Shown: piece after piece, positions 35,173 to 43,409 of the stretch
How positions within the stretch are numbered: the stretch's first letter is position 1
Layout: each line of letters starts with the position of its first letter
Assembly: GCA_900757145.1 (NCBI GenBank)
Contig: CAAEMT010000014.1
Location: 5,893-69,892 of the forward strand
Direction: 5' to 3'
Length of the DNA: 64,000 nucleotides
Source of the DNA: Lachnospiraceae bacterium
Lineage (GTDB): Bacteria; Bacillota; Clostridia; Lachnospirales; Lachnospiraceae
Translations under genes and position numbers: made by a program
Notes under the pieces: generated by a model
Database searches by the model: none
Told to the model about the DNA's origin: nothing
What the model saw: only the letters and a program-made list of their open reading frames with translations

Positions 35173-36186
35173 ATGGCAGTAAAAGTTGCGATTAATGGAT
35201 TTGGACGTATCGGTCGTCTTGCATTCAGACAGATGTTTGGTGCAGAGGGATATGAAGTTGTTGCTATCAACGACCTGACAAGCCCGAAGATGCTGGCTCA
35301 CTTACTGAAATATGACTCATCACAGGGTAAATATGCTCTGGCTGACAAGGTTTCCAACACAGATGATTCTATCATCGTTGACGGAAAAGAGATCAAGATC
35401 TACGCTAAGGCTAACGCTGCAGAGCTTCCGTGGGGAGAGATCGGTGTTGACGTAGTTCTGGAGTGTACAGGTTTCTACACATCCAAGGAAAAAGCTTCTG
35501 CTCATATCACAGCAGGTGCTAAGAAGGTTGTTATCTCCGCTCCGGCTGGAAATGATCTTCCGACAATCGTTTACAACGTAAACCATGAGACACTGACAAA
35601 AGAGGATACTGTTATTTCCGCAGCTTCCTGTACAACAAACTGCCTGGCTCCGATGGCTAAGGCTCTGAACGACTATATGCCGGTTGAGTCTGGTATCATG
35701 TGCACAATCCATGCATACACAGGCGATCAGATGATCCTTGACGGACCGCAGAGAAAAGGCGATCTGAGAAGATCCCGTGCAGGTGCTGTTAATATCGTTC
35801 CGAACTCCACAGGTGCTGCAAAGGCAATCGGTCTGGTTATTCCGGAACTGAACGGCAAGCTGATCGGTGCTGCTCAGCGTGTACCGACTCCGACAGGTTC
35901 TACAACAATCCTGAACGCAGTTGTTAAGGGTGAGGCTACAGTTGATGGTATCAACGCAGCTATGAAGGCAGCAGCTACAGAGTCCTTCGGATACAACGAG
36001 GATGAGATCGTATCTTCTGATATCGTAGGTATGAGATTCGGTTCTCTGTTCGATGCTACACAGACAATGGTAGTTAACCTTGAGAACGGAACATCTCAGG
36101 TACAGGTAGTTTCTTGGTATGACAACGAGAACTCCTACGTAAGCCAGATGGTTCGTACAATCAAATACTTCGCTGAGCTTGCTTAA
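35173..36186 (+). CDS. gap: Glyceraldehyde-3-phosphate dehydrogenase
   Basis: 337 residues. NAD-binding GFGRIGRLAFRQ (9-20), the catalytic SCTTNCLAP, HAYTGDQ, the phosphate-binding STGAAKAIGLVIPELNGKL and the C-terminal WYDNENSY. It oxidises glyceraldehyde-3-phosphate in glycolysis. Its codon use is biased (GTT, GCT, ACA), typical of a highly expressed gene. AGGAGG lies upstream of the ATG; a strong terminator follows before pgk. Confidence 0.98.
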   Translation: MAVKVAINGFGRIGRLAFRQMFGAEGYEVVAINDLTSPKMLAHLLKYDSSQGKYALADKVSNTDDSIIVDGKEIKIYAKANAAELPWGEIGVDVVLECTGFYTSKEKASAHITAGAKKVVISAPAGNDLPTIVYNVNHETLTKEDTVISAASCTTNCLAPMAKALNDYMPVESGIMCTIHAYTGDQMILDGPQRKGDLRRSRAGAVNIVPNSTGAAKAIGLVIPELNGKLIGAAQRVPTPTGSTTILNAVVKGEATVDGINAAMKAAATESFGYNEDEIVSSDIVGMRFGSLFDATQTMVVNLENGTSQVQVVSWYDNENSYVSQMVRTIKYFAELA

Positions 36187-36228
36187 TCATTTCTGATTGA
36201 GAACAGCGTCTTATTGATGACCTAAAAG

Positions 36229-36265
36229 AGGTCCGGTCTGATTGGACCGGACCTTTATTTTGTCG
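36229..36265 (+). terminator. Terminator of gap
   Basis: AGGTCCGGTC (36229-36238) pairs perfectly with GACCGGACCT (36245-36254), then TTATTTTG. Confidence 0.9.
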
Positions 36266-36387
36266 CAGGAAAGACCATGCTACGCTGACGTGTGAAAGTC
36301 TTTCCGTAACAAAATACTCCGCAGGATCACGCTGCGGCGGATAGGAAGATAACCTATTTTACAATAACCATACAGGAGGGATTTCCC

Positions 36388-37608
36388 ATGCTTAATAAAA
36401 AGACAGTTGATGATTTCAACGCAAAAGGAAAACGCGTTCTGGTAAGATGCGACTTTAACGTACCGCTTAAAGACGGCGTAATCACAGATGAGACACGTAT
36501 CGTAGCAGCGCTTCCGACAATCAAAAAGCTGATCGCTGACGGCGGAAAAGTTATTCTCTGCTCCCATCTTGGTAAAGTAAAGAACGGCCCGAATGAGGGT
36601 GAGTCACTTGCTCCGGTTGCAAAGCGTCTTTCTGAGAAACTTGGCAAGGAAGTTGTATTTGTTTCTGATTATCATGTGACAGGCGAGGAAGCTACAAAGG
36701 CTGTAGAAGCAATGAACGAAGGCGATGTAGTTCTTCTTCAGAATACACGTTTCCGCGGTGCGGAAGAGACAAAGAACGGAGAGGAGTTCAGCAAAGAGCT
36801 GGCTGATCTGGCCGACATCTACGTATGCGACGCATTCGGTTCCTCACACAGAGCGCACGCTTCCGTTGCAGGCGTTACAAAGTTCATCAGAGAAAAAGGC
36901 GGCGTAAACGCAGTCGGATACCTGATGCAGAAAGAAATCGACTTCCTTGGAAATGCAGTAAACAATCCGGTAAGACCGTTTGTTGCGATCCTCGGAGGCG
37001 CAAAGGTAGCAGATAAATTAAATGTTATCTCTAACCTGATCGAAAAGTGCGACACACTGATCATCGGCGGCGGTATGGCATTTACCTTCCTCAAAGCAAA
37101 GGGCTATGAGGTAGGATGCTCTCTCGTAGACGATACGAAGCTTGACTACTGCAAGGAGATGGTAGAAAAGGCTGAGAAGCTTGGAAAGCAGCTTCTGCTT
37201 CCGGTTGATACTGCTGCTGCAGCAGCATTCCCGTCACCGATCGATGCAAAGATCGAGGTATCTGTGGTGAACGTAGAAGCAATGCCGGCAGACATGATGG
37301 GACTGGATATCGGACCGGAAACAGCAAAGATCTATGCAGATGCAGTAAAATCCGCAAAGACAGTTGTATGGAACGGACCGATGGGCGTATTCGAGAACCC
37401 GACACTTGCAGCAGGAACAATCGCAGTAGCAAAGGCTCTTGCAGAGACAGACGCAACAACGATCATCGGTGGCGGCGATTCCGCAGCAGCAGTAAACCAG
37501 CTTGGTTTTGGTGACAAGATGTCTCACATCTCTACAGGCGGCGGCGCGTCTCTTGAGTTCCTTGAAGGAAAAGACCTGCCGGGCGTAGTAGCAGCAGACG
37601 ATAAGTAA
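36388..37608 (+). CDS. pgk: Phosphoglycerate kinase
   Basis: 406 residues. RVLVRCDFNVPLKDG near the N-terminus, SHLGKVKNGPNEG, the RAHASVAGV substrate loop, the glycine-rich ILGGAKVADKLNV and the C-terminal GGGDSAAAVNQLG with ATP-binding roles. It makes ATP from 1,3-bisphosphoglycerate. CAGGAGGG sits 7 bases before the ATG. The gene follows gap and its terminator, and precedes the repeat region and tpiA, which is the common clostridial order. Confidence 0.98.
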   Translation: MLNKKTVDDFNAKGKRVLVRCDFNVPLKDGVITDETRIVAALPTIKKLIADGGKVILCSHLGKVKNGPNEGESLAPVAKRLSEKLGKEVVFVSDYHVTGEEATKAVEAMNEGDVVLLQNTRFRGAEETKNGEEFSKELADLADIYVCDAFGSSHRAHASVAGVTKFIREKGGVNAVGYLMQKEIDFLGNAVNNPVRPFVAILGGAKVADKLNVISNLIEKCDTLIIGGGMAFTFLKAKGYEVGCSLVDDTKLDYCKEMVEKAEKLGKQLLLPVDTAAAAAFPSPIDAKIEVSVVNVEAMPADMMGLDIGPETAKIYADAVKSAKTVVWNGPMGVFENPTLAAGTIAVAKALAETDATTIIGGGDSAAAVNQLGFGDKMSHISTGGGASLEFLEGKDLPGVVAADDK

Positions 37609-37620
37609 GAACTTAGCGAT

Positions 37621-37726
37621 TGGCGAGCCGCAGGCGAAGACAGAGCTTAGTTCGCACTTAGTTCCCTGCCGTTCGCGAATGCGAGCCGCAGGCGAAGCAT
37701 GAGGTTAGGGCAAGGGGAACATACCC
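37621..37726 (+). repeat. 106-bp direct repeat, copy 1
   Basis: From TGGCGAGCCGCAGGCGAAG to GGGGAACATACCC. Identical to 37827-37932 except for three single-base differences. It starts 12 bases after the pgk stop. Each copy also holds two internal GAGCCGCAGGCGAAG units. Confidence 0.95.
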
Positions 37727-37826
37727 GTATTAGTACTTGACGAAGCGACAGAATTATAAATTCTTGAGATAGGGCGAATGCCCGTGCGCGAAAAGAAGCG
37801 AAGCGGATTTGAGCAGGCACGTCTAA

Positions 37827-37932
37827 TGGCGAGCCGCAGGCGAAGACAGAGCTTAGTTCGCACTTAGTTCCCCGCCGTTAGCGAATGTGAGCCGCAGGCG
37901 AAGCATGAGGTTAGGGCAAGGGGAACATACCC
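37827..37932 (+). repeat. 106-bp direct repeat, copy 2
   Basis: Same 106 bases as 37621-37726 with three differences. It ends 35 bases before the tpiA ATG, so it lies in the tpiA leader. The 100 bases between copies are also rich in GCGAAGCG-type motifs. Confidence 0.95.
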
Positions 37933-37967
37933 TATATATTATTTTTACAATTAAGGAGAACACAAAA

Positions 37968-38717
37968 ATGGCTAGAAAGAAAATCGTAGCAGGTAACTGG
38001 AAGATGAACATGACTCCGAGCGAGGCTGTAAAGCTGGTTGAGACTCTGAAACCGCTCGTAGCAAACGATGATGTAGACGTAGTATTCTGCGTACCGGCAA
38101 TCGACATCATTCCGGTAATCGAGGCTGCTAAGGGTTCCAACATTCAGGTTGGCGCTGAGAATATGTACTTTGAGGAGAAGGGCGCATACACAGGCGAGAT
38201 CTCTCCGGCAATGCTTACAGACGTTGGAGTAAAATACGTTGTTCTCGGACATTCTGAGAGAAGAGAATACTTCGCAGAGACATCTGAGACAGTAAATAAG
38301 AAGATGCTCAAGGCATTTGAGCACGGCATCACACCGATCATGTGCTGCGGCGAGTCTCTGGAGCAGAGAGAGCAGGGCATCACGATGGATTGGATCCGTC
38401 AGCAGGTTAAGGTTGGATTCCTGAACGTAACAGCAGATCAGGCTAAGACAGCAGTGATCGCTTACGAGCCGATCTGGGCAATCGGAACAGGCAAGACAGC
38501 TACAACAGAGCAGGCTCAGGAAGTATGTGCAGGCATCCGCGAGTGCATCGCTGAGATCTACGATGACGCTACAGCAGCAGCTATCCGTATCCAGTACGGC
38601 GGTTCTGTAAACGCAAAGACAGCTCCGGAGCTGTTTGCACAGGCAGACATCGACGGCGGTCTTGTAGGCGGCGCTTCTCTGAAAGAAGAGTTTGGACAGA
38701 TCGTAAATTACAAATAA
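37968..38717 (+). CDS. tpiA: Triose-phosphate isomerase
   Basis: 249 residues, family-typical. Catalytic NWKMN (Lys12 region), VLGHSERRE with the histidine, AYEPIWAIGTG with the glutamate and the C-terminal GGSVNAKTA and GLVGGASLK phosphate-gripping loops. It interconverts the two triose phosphates. AAGGAG selects the ATG at 37968; the frame stays open upstream through the 106-bp repeat but that part is not coding. Confidence 0.98.
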   Translation: MARKKIVAGNWKMNMTPSEAVKLVETLKPLVANDDVDVVFCVPAIDIIPVIEAAKGSNIQVGAENMYFEEKGAYTGEISPAMLTDVGVKYVVLGHSERREYFAETSETVNKKMLKAFEHGITPIMCCGESLEQREQGITMDWIRQQVKVGFLNVTADQAKTAVIAYEPIWAIGTGKTATTEQAQEVCAGIRECIAEIYDDATAAAIRIQYGGSVNAKTAPELFAQADIDGGLVGGASLKEEFGQIVNYK

Positions 38718-38758
38718 GCATTCAATATTCTGATAATTGAATAAATAAAATGTATCAA

Positions 38759-38820
38759 AACACCCCTAAACACTTCAATTGCTGATAAAATCTGCTAATT
38801 GAATCATGTTTAGGGGTGTT
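38759..38820. terminator. Large inverted repeat between convergent tpiA and methyltransferase
   Basis: AACACCCCTAAACA (38759-38772) pairs perfectly with TGTTTAGGGGTGTT (38807-38820), with an inner TTCAATT/AATTGAA stem. T-rich sequence follows on the minus strand, so it mainly ends the methyltransferase transcript. Confidence 0.7.
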
Positions 38821-38845
38821 ATATATAACCAATATTACGTTTGGA

Positions 38846-39457
38846 TTAGTCTAATAGCAGAACGCCTGCGCAATCGGATATTTGTGTAAATGAAAGACAC
38901 GGAAAATCTTTTCTCAATTCTTCAACGACAAAATAGATTTCATTGTCGTCCCATGCATTTCCTACACTTAATCTGCACATTTCCAAATCCTTGCGCGTTT
39001 CAAAGGCAACATCTCCGATTATAATTTTTCCATTTTCTTTTAAGTAGTTGCGCAATTCAAAAAGGAATGCGATTTTTTGTGCATCTGTCAGGTGATGCAG
39101 AGAGTATGTTGCAACAATATAATCATATCGGCGGTTTCGCAGCGGCTCGACCAGCCCCTTTGAAAAGTCCCCTTGATATAAATGTGCATTCGGCATTTTT
39201 TCAGATGCCAAGGCAATCATTCTTGACGAAAAGTCCTGCCCATAAATGGAGCAGCCTTGTTCGTAGAGTTTTGTGGTTAATGTGCCTGTTCCGAATCCTA
39301 TATCTAATACAACTGGATTTATGTTGCCCATTATACTCTGAAAAATGAGCCCAAGCACTTTCTTATAACCGGCAAATGGGTATGTGTTTTCTTCATCAGA
39401 AATGCCGACAGTTTTGTCGTATCCATCTGCCCAGAGGTCAAACTCCTTATTGTTCAT
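38846..39457 (-). CDS. Class I SAM-dependent methyltransferase
   Basis: 203 residues. Motif I VLDIGFGTGTLTTKLYEQG (about 62-80), an acidic residue after strand 2, motif II YDYIVATYSLHHLT and NGKIIIGDV define a class I methyltransferase. The N-terminus EFDLWADGYDKTV is the form seen in YrrT-like small-molecule methyltransferases. AGGAGG lies upstream of the ATG at 39457. Base composition looks more AT-rich than the neighbouring glycolytic genes and the gene is bounded by a large inverted repeat, so recent acquisition is possible. Substrate unknown. Confidence 0.85.
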   Translation of the reverse strand: MNNKEFDLWADGYDKTVGISDEENTYPFAGYKKVLGLIFQSIMGNINPVVLDIGFGTGTLTTKLYEQGCSIYGQDFSSRMIALASEKMPNAHLYQGDFSKGLVEPLRNRRYDYIVATYSLHHLTDAQKIAFLFELRNYLKENGKIIIGDVAFETRKDLEMCRLSVGNAWDDNEIYFVVEELRKDFPCLSFTQISDCAGVLLLD

Positions 39458-39792
39458 TATACTTACCTCCTGCAAGTTCAGAAAACTCACTAAGTACCCA
39501 ACTTGGCTAAGATCAATGAGTATAGAGAGCCTCTATTTTATAGATAACATACATAAACATATTTATTATTCACGTTGTTTTTTTATCATATCATAGAAGT
39601 GGGAATAGTACAATTAAGATGCCAAAATTTCATTTTAGTACCTGAATAGACTTGAAATCATATATTGCTGACACTGACTGATTATGATACAATATTCTGA
39701 AAGCGCTATACAATTTTGGGGGATTTCTGTAAGCAACATTTGGATAGTAACCAGAGAGCGAACCACAGTACAGAAGATGGAGGGACGCAGTT
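39458..39792. other. AT-rich intergenic stretch with one promoter
   Basis: 335 bases without a convincing gene. It holds the methyltransferase ribosome site and, facing right, TTGCTG (39665-39670), a 17-base spacer and TACAAT (39688-39693) for the LURP-one gene. Nothing else recognised. Confidence 0.6.
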
Positions 39793-40263
39793 ATGAAATT
39801 ATTATTTAAACAGAGATTTTTTTCATGGTTTGACAGCTATGATATTTATGACGAAGAGGGTAACGTTGTCTTTGTGGTAAAGGGGAAATTTTCATGGGGA
39901 CACTGTCTGCGGATCTATGATGCGAATGGAAATGATCTTGGTGAAGTAGTGGAGCGTGTCATGACATTTCTTCCAAAATTTGATCTGTATCTCGGCACAG
40001 AGAGGGTAGGTTGCATCAGCAAGGAGCTGACATTCTTAAAACCGAAATATGAGATAGACTGTAATGGATGGAAGATCAGCGGAGACTGGCTGGAATGGGA
40101 TTATACGATTACGGACGAAGATGGAGAAGCGGTGGCGACAGTGACGAAAGAAGTCTGGAATCTGACGGATACATATGTAATCGATGTCAAAAGGCAGGAG
40201 GATGCATTGTGTACGCTGATGGTTGTTCTTGCAATCGATGCAGAAAAATGCTCTCGTGATTAA
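39793..40263 (+). CDS. LURP-one-related (Tubby C-terminal-like) family protein
   Basis: 156 residues with the repeating beta-strand pattern of the LURP-one family: FFSWFDSYDIYDEEGNVVF, GHCLRIYDANGNDLGEV, PKYEIDCNGWKISGDWLEWDYTI. The family (B. subtilis YxjI type) forms a 12-strand barrel round a helix. Role in bacteria unknown; membrane-lipid contact is suggested by the Tubby fold. ATGGAGGGACG lies upstream. YitT follows 54 bases later and may be in the same transcript. Confidence 0.88.
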   Translation: MKLLFKQRFFSWFDSYDIYDEEGNVVFVVKGKFSWGHCLRIYDANGNDLGEVVERVMTFLPKFDLYLGTERVGCISKELTFLKPKYEIDCNGWKISGDWLEWDYTITDEDGEAVATVTKEVWNLTDTYVIDVKRQEDALCTLMVVLAIDAEKCSRD

Positions 40264-40317
40264 GAGGAAAGGTGATAAGTCTTGCAGTGTGATCTGCTGC
40301 AGTCGAAGTAAGAGGAT

Positions 40318-41178
40318 ATGGCAGAGAAAAATAAGTGGAATTATAAGGAACTGATAAAGGAAACATTTATTTTGACTGCGGCAGTTGCTATCATTGCAGC
40401 GGCGGTCTATTTCTTTCTGGTGCCCAGCCAGACATCGGTCAGCAGTATCTCAGGTCTTGGGATTGTGCTTTCACATTTCATCCCACTTCCGCTGTCGGCG
40501 CTCACTATGATTTTGAATATTGTTCTTCTTGTGATCGGCTTTTTGACCTGCGGAAAAGAGTTTGGTGTCAAGACGGTTTATACAAGCATTATGCTTCCGC
40601 TGTTTTTGGCGCTGTTCGAGAAGATCCTGCCGGATTATACGTCCATGACAGGCAGTGCAGAGCTTGATGTAATCTGCTATGTACTGACGGTAAGTGTGGG
40701 GCTTAGTATTTTATTTAATCGAAACGCGTCGTCGGGCGGTCTTGATATTGTTGCCAAGATCATGAATAAATATCTTCATATTGAGCTGGGAAAGGCGATG
40801 TCTCTTTCCGGTATGTGTGTGGCGCTTTCCTCGGCGCTCATATACGATAAAAAAGCAGTAGTGCTCAGTATTCTTGGTACATATTTTAACGGAATTGTAG
40901 TGGATCATTTTATTTTCGGTCAGAATATCAAGCGAAGAGTCTGCATTATCACGAAAAAGGAAAAAGAACTGCGGGAATTTATTCTTCACGATCTGCACAG
41001 CGGTGCTACGATTTATGAGGCGATCGGTGCGTACAACATGCAGAAACGCAATGAGATCATCACGATCGTTGACAATGGAGAATATCAGAAGCTGATGAAC
41101 TATATCAATCATGAAGATCCGGATGCGTTTATCACGGTGTATACTGTTTCTGATATGAGATACCGGCCGAAGACCTGA
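40318..41178 (+). CDS. YitT family membrane protein (DUF161/DUF2179)
   Basis: 286 residues. About five transmembrane helices (residues about 18-190), with SSISGLGIVLSHF and ASSGGLDIVAKI typical of YitT proteins, then a cytoplasmic DUF2179 domain (about 205-286, RVCIITKKEKELREFIL and ATIYEAIGAYN). The family is widespread in Firmicutes; function unsettled. The ribosome site is weak (AGTAAGAGG). Confidence 0.9.
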   Translation: MAEKNKWNYKELIKETFILTAAVAIIAAAVYFFLVPSQTSVSSISGLGIVLSHFIPLPLSALTMILNIVLLVIGFLTCGKEFGVKTVYTSIMLPLFLALFEKILPDYTSMTGSAELDVICYVLTVSVGLSILFNRNASSGGLDIVAKIMNKYLHIELGKAMSLSGMCVALSSALIYDKKAVVLSILGTYFNGIVVDHFIFGQNIKRRVCIITKKEKELREFILHDLHSGATIYEAIGAYNMQKRNEIITIVDNGEYQKLMNYINHEDPDAFITVYTVSDMRYRPKT

Positions 41179-41379
41179 GAAAACAGAGGGCATAGACGCA
41201 GAATAAAGATATGAGGAAGCGAAAATTACAGGCACGGAAGAAACAGTTAGAAGATTGGTGAGAAAATAAGACAGCGGATAAAAAACAGAAGAATCCAGAA
41301 AACAGAGAGCGAAAGGTTTAGGCTCAGATAAAGAAGAATAATAGTCAAAAGAATAAATAGCAGAAAGGAAATAAAAATA

Positions 41380-41826
41380 ATGAAATTTGTAATCCAGCGC
41401 GTATCAAACGCGTCAGTCTGTGTAGACGGTGAGAAAAAAGGCGAGATTGGCAAAGGTTTTATGGTACTGATCGGCGTAAGTAATTCTGACACAAAAGAGG
41501 TTGCCGATAAGATGGTAAAGAAGATGACAGGGCTTCGTATTTTTGAGGATGAAAACGGAAAGACGAATCTTGCCCTTGCAGATGTCGGCGGAGAATTGCT
41601 TCTGATCTCGCAGTTTACGCTTTATGCGAACTGCAAAAAAGGGAACCGTCCAAGCTTTATCGAAGCGGGAGCGCCGGATCATGCGGAGGCATTGTATGAG
41701 TATATTATCGCAAAATGCAGAGAATGTGTTCCGGTTGTGGAAAAAGGTGTATTTGGAGCAGATATGAAGGTCAGCCTTACGAACGATGGCCCATTTACGG
41801 TAGTGCTTGATTCGCAGCAGTTATAA
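41380..41826 (+). CDS. dtd: D-aminoacyl-tRNA deacylase
   Basis: 148 residues. SQFTLYANCKKGNRPSF (about 79-95) is the catalytic SQFTL region and NDGPFTVVLDS near the C-terminus corresponds to the cross-subunit GP motif that excludes L-amino acids. It removes D-amino acids from mischarged tRNA in the cytoplasm. AGAAAGGAA lies before the ATG. Stands between YitT and MATE in the same direction. Confidence 0.95.
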   Translation: MKFVIQRVSNASVCVDGEKKGEIGKGFMVLIGVSNSDTKEVADKMVKKMTGLRIFEDENGKTNLALADVGGELLLISQFTLYANCKKGNRPSFIEAGAPDHAEALYEYIIAKCRECVPVVEKGVFGADMKVSLTNDGPFTVVLDSQQL

Positions 41827-41906
41827 GTGCGGAAAGGCTTTAGACAGTATTTTGGGTTTTCTGACATATTAATATTTTGGATTAAAGAAACAAAGGATAA
41901 GGGAAG

Positions 41907-43319
41907 ATGAAAAATAGAACAAGAAGAGTAAATAATCTCGGCACGGATGACATCAAGTCGCTCGTGCCGCGTATTGCGCTTCCGGCGATGCTGGCGCAGT
42001 TTGTCAGTGTATTTTACAGCATTGTAGATCGTATGTATATAGGAAATATTCCTGAGATCGGTGAGACGGCGCTTGCAGGTGTCGGAATATGCGGCCCAAT
42101 CGTAACTATGATCTCTGCCTTTGCTGCATGGGTTGGAATCGGTGGCGCCCCTCTTATGAGTATTAAAATGGGTGAAAAGAATCAGCAAGGCGCAGAACGT
42201 ATTTTAGCGAACTGCTTTTTGTTATTGCTTGGTATGTCGGTTGTGATCACAGGATTGGCTTATGCATCAAAGGATGTGCTGCTGCGGTGGTTCGGAGCGA
42301 CAGAGACGATTTTTCCGTATGCACAGGAGTATATGAGTGTTTACATAGCGGGAACCGTGTTCGCGATCCTTTCCTTGGGGCTTAATCAGTTTATTACGTG
42401 TCAGGGTTTTGCGGGGCTTGGCATGTGTTCTGTTGTGATTGGAGCTGTCTGCAATATTGTACTTGATCCGATATTTATTTTCGGTCTGCATATGGGAGTC
42501 GTGGGAGGCGCTGCTGCCACCGTTGTATCGCAGGCAGCTTCCTGTATTTTTGCCTTATGTGTTTTGTTCGGAAAGCGTGTTCCGGTGCGGATTACGTTTA
42601 CTCGTACTCTGGACCGGAAGATCTGCCGCAGTGTTTTTATACTTGGTCTAACTCCGTTCCTGATCATTCTTTTTGACAATATCCTGATCGTGATCCAAAA
42701 TATTATGATCAAGCAGTTTGGTGGAAACGAGAACGATCTTTTGCTCACCTGCAATACGATCGTTCAGAGTTTTATGCTGATGGTGACGATGCCGCTGTCT
42801 GGAATTTCAGGAGGCACGCAGTCTATCCTAGGTTATAATTACGGAGCGGGAAATGCCCGCCGAATCATAGATGCAGAAAAACAGATATTAAAAGTTGCTG
42901 TAATCTTTACCGCGGTGATGTTTCTGTTTGCACAGTGCGGCGCGGGACTTTTTGCTAGAATCTTTACCGGAGAGGTACAGTATATCGAGATGACGCGCCG
43001 ATTTATCTGCATTTATACATTGGGAATCATACCTCTTGCAGTGCAGTATGTGCTTGTAGACGGGCTGACCGGAATGGGGATCGCGCGCCTTGCGCTTCCG
43101 CTGTCTTTTTTCAGAAAGACAGTTTACATTTCACTTGTTATATGGCTTTCCATCAAATTTGGCGCTGCGACGATGTTCTGGGCCGAACCGGTCTCAGATG
43201 TTGTTTCTCCAATCGTATCGGCGATCGTTTTTTTTGTTACGATTCCAAAGCTTTTGAAAGAGCGCGGTATGCAGATCGAGAGAGAACGTTCTATCAGTCA
43301 AAAACAGACAAAGATATGA
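41907..43319 (+). CDS. MATE family efflux transporter
   Basis: A 470-residue membrane protein with 12 hydrophobic segments. IALPAMLAQFVSVFYSIVDRMYIG at the first helix and a second-half repeat with SGISGGTQSILGYNYGAGN are the MATE (MVF fold) hallmarks. Such carriers export drugs or cations with Na+ or H+. AAGGATAAGGGAAG lies before the ATG. Substrate cannot be read from the sequence. Confidence 0.92.
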   Translation: MKNRTRRVNNLGTDDIKSLVPRIALPAMLAQFVSVFYSIVDRMYIGNIPEIGETALAGVGICGPIVTMISAFAAWVGIGGAPLMSIKMGEKNQQGAERILANCFLLLLGMSVVITGLAYASKDVLLRWFGATETIFPYAQEYMSVYIAGTVFAILSLGLNQFITCQGFAGLGMCSVVIGAVCNIVLDPIFIFGLHMGVVGGAAATVVSQAASCIFALCVLFGKRVPVRITFTRTLDRKICRSVFILGLTPFLIILFDNILIVIQNIMIKQFGGNENDLLLTCNTIVQSFMLMVTMPLSGISGGTQSILGYNYGAGNARRIIDAEKQILKVAVIFTAVMFLFAQCGAGLFARIFTGEVQYIEMTRRFICIYTLGIIPLAVQYVLVDGLTGMGIARLALPLSFFRKTVYISLVIWLSIKFGAATMFWAEPVSDVVSPIVSAIVFFVTIPKLLKERGMQIERERSISQKQTKI

Positions 43320-43334
43320 TTTTTACGCAAAAAA

Positions 43335-43375
43335 GGGGCGTTGCAAAATTGACCGGAGGTATTTTGCAACGCCCC
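43335..43375 (-). terminator. Terminator of rqcH
   Basis: GGGGCGTTGCAAAA (43335-43348) pairs perfectly with TTTTGCAACGCCCC (43362-43375). Read on the minus strand it is followed by CTTTTTTG, so it ends the rqcH transcript; the plus strand has no T-run. Confidence 0.85.
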
Positions 43376-43409
43376 ATGTGTTGTAGCGTCTGTTGTCGGG
43401 AAAAGGATA

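Noticed and set aside
37887..37967. 27-codon extension of tpiA
   Set aside because: It runs through the second 106-bp repeat, and the AAGGAG site at 37953-37958 fixes the start at 37968.
38759..38820. MITE
   Set aside because: The inverted repeat could be a small mobile element, but there is no target duplication visible and it lies where a terminator is expected.
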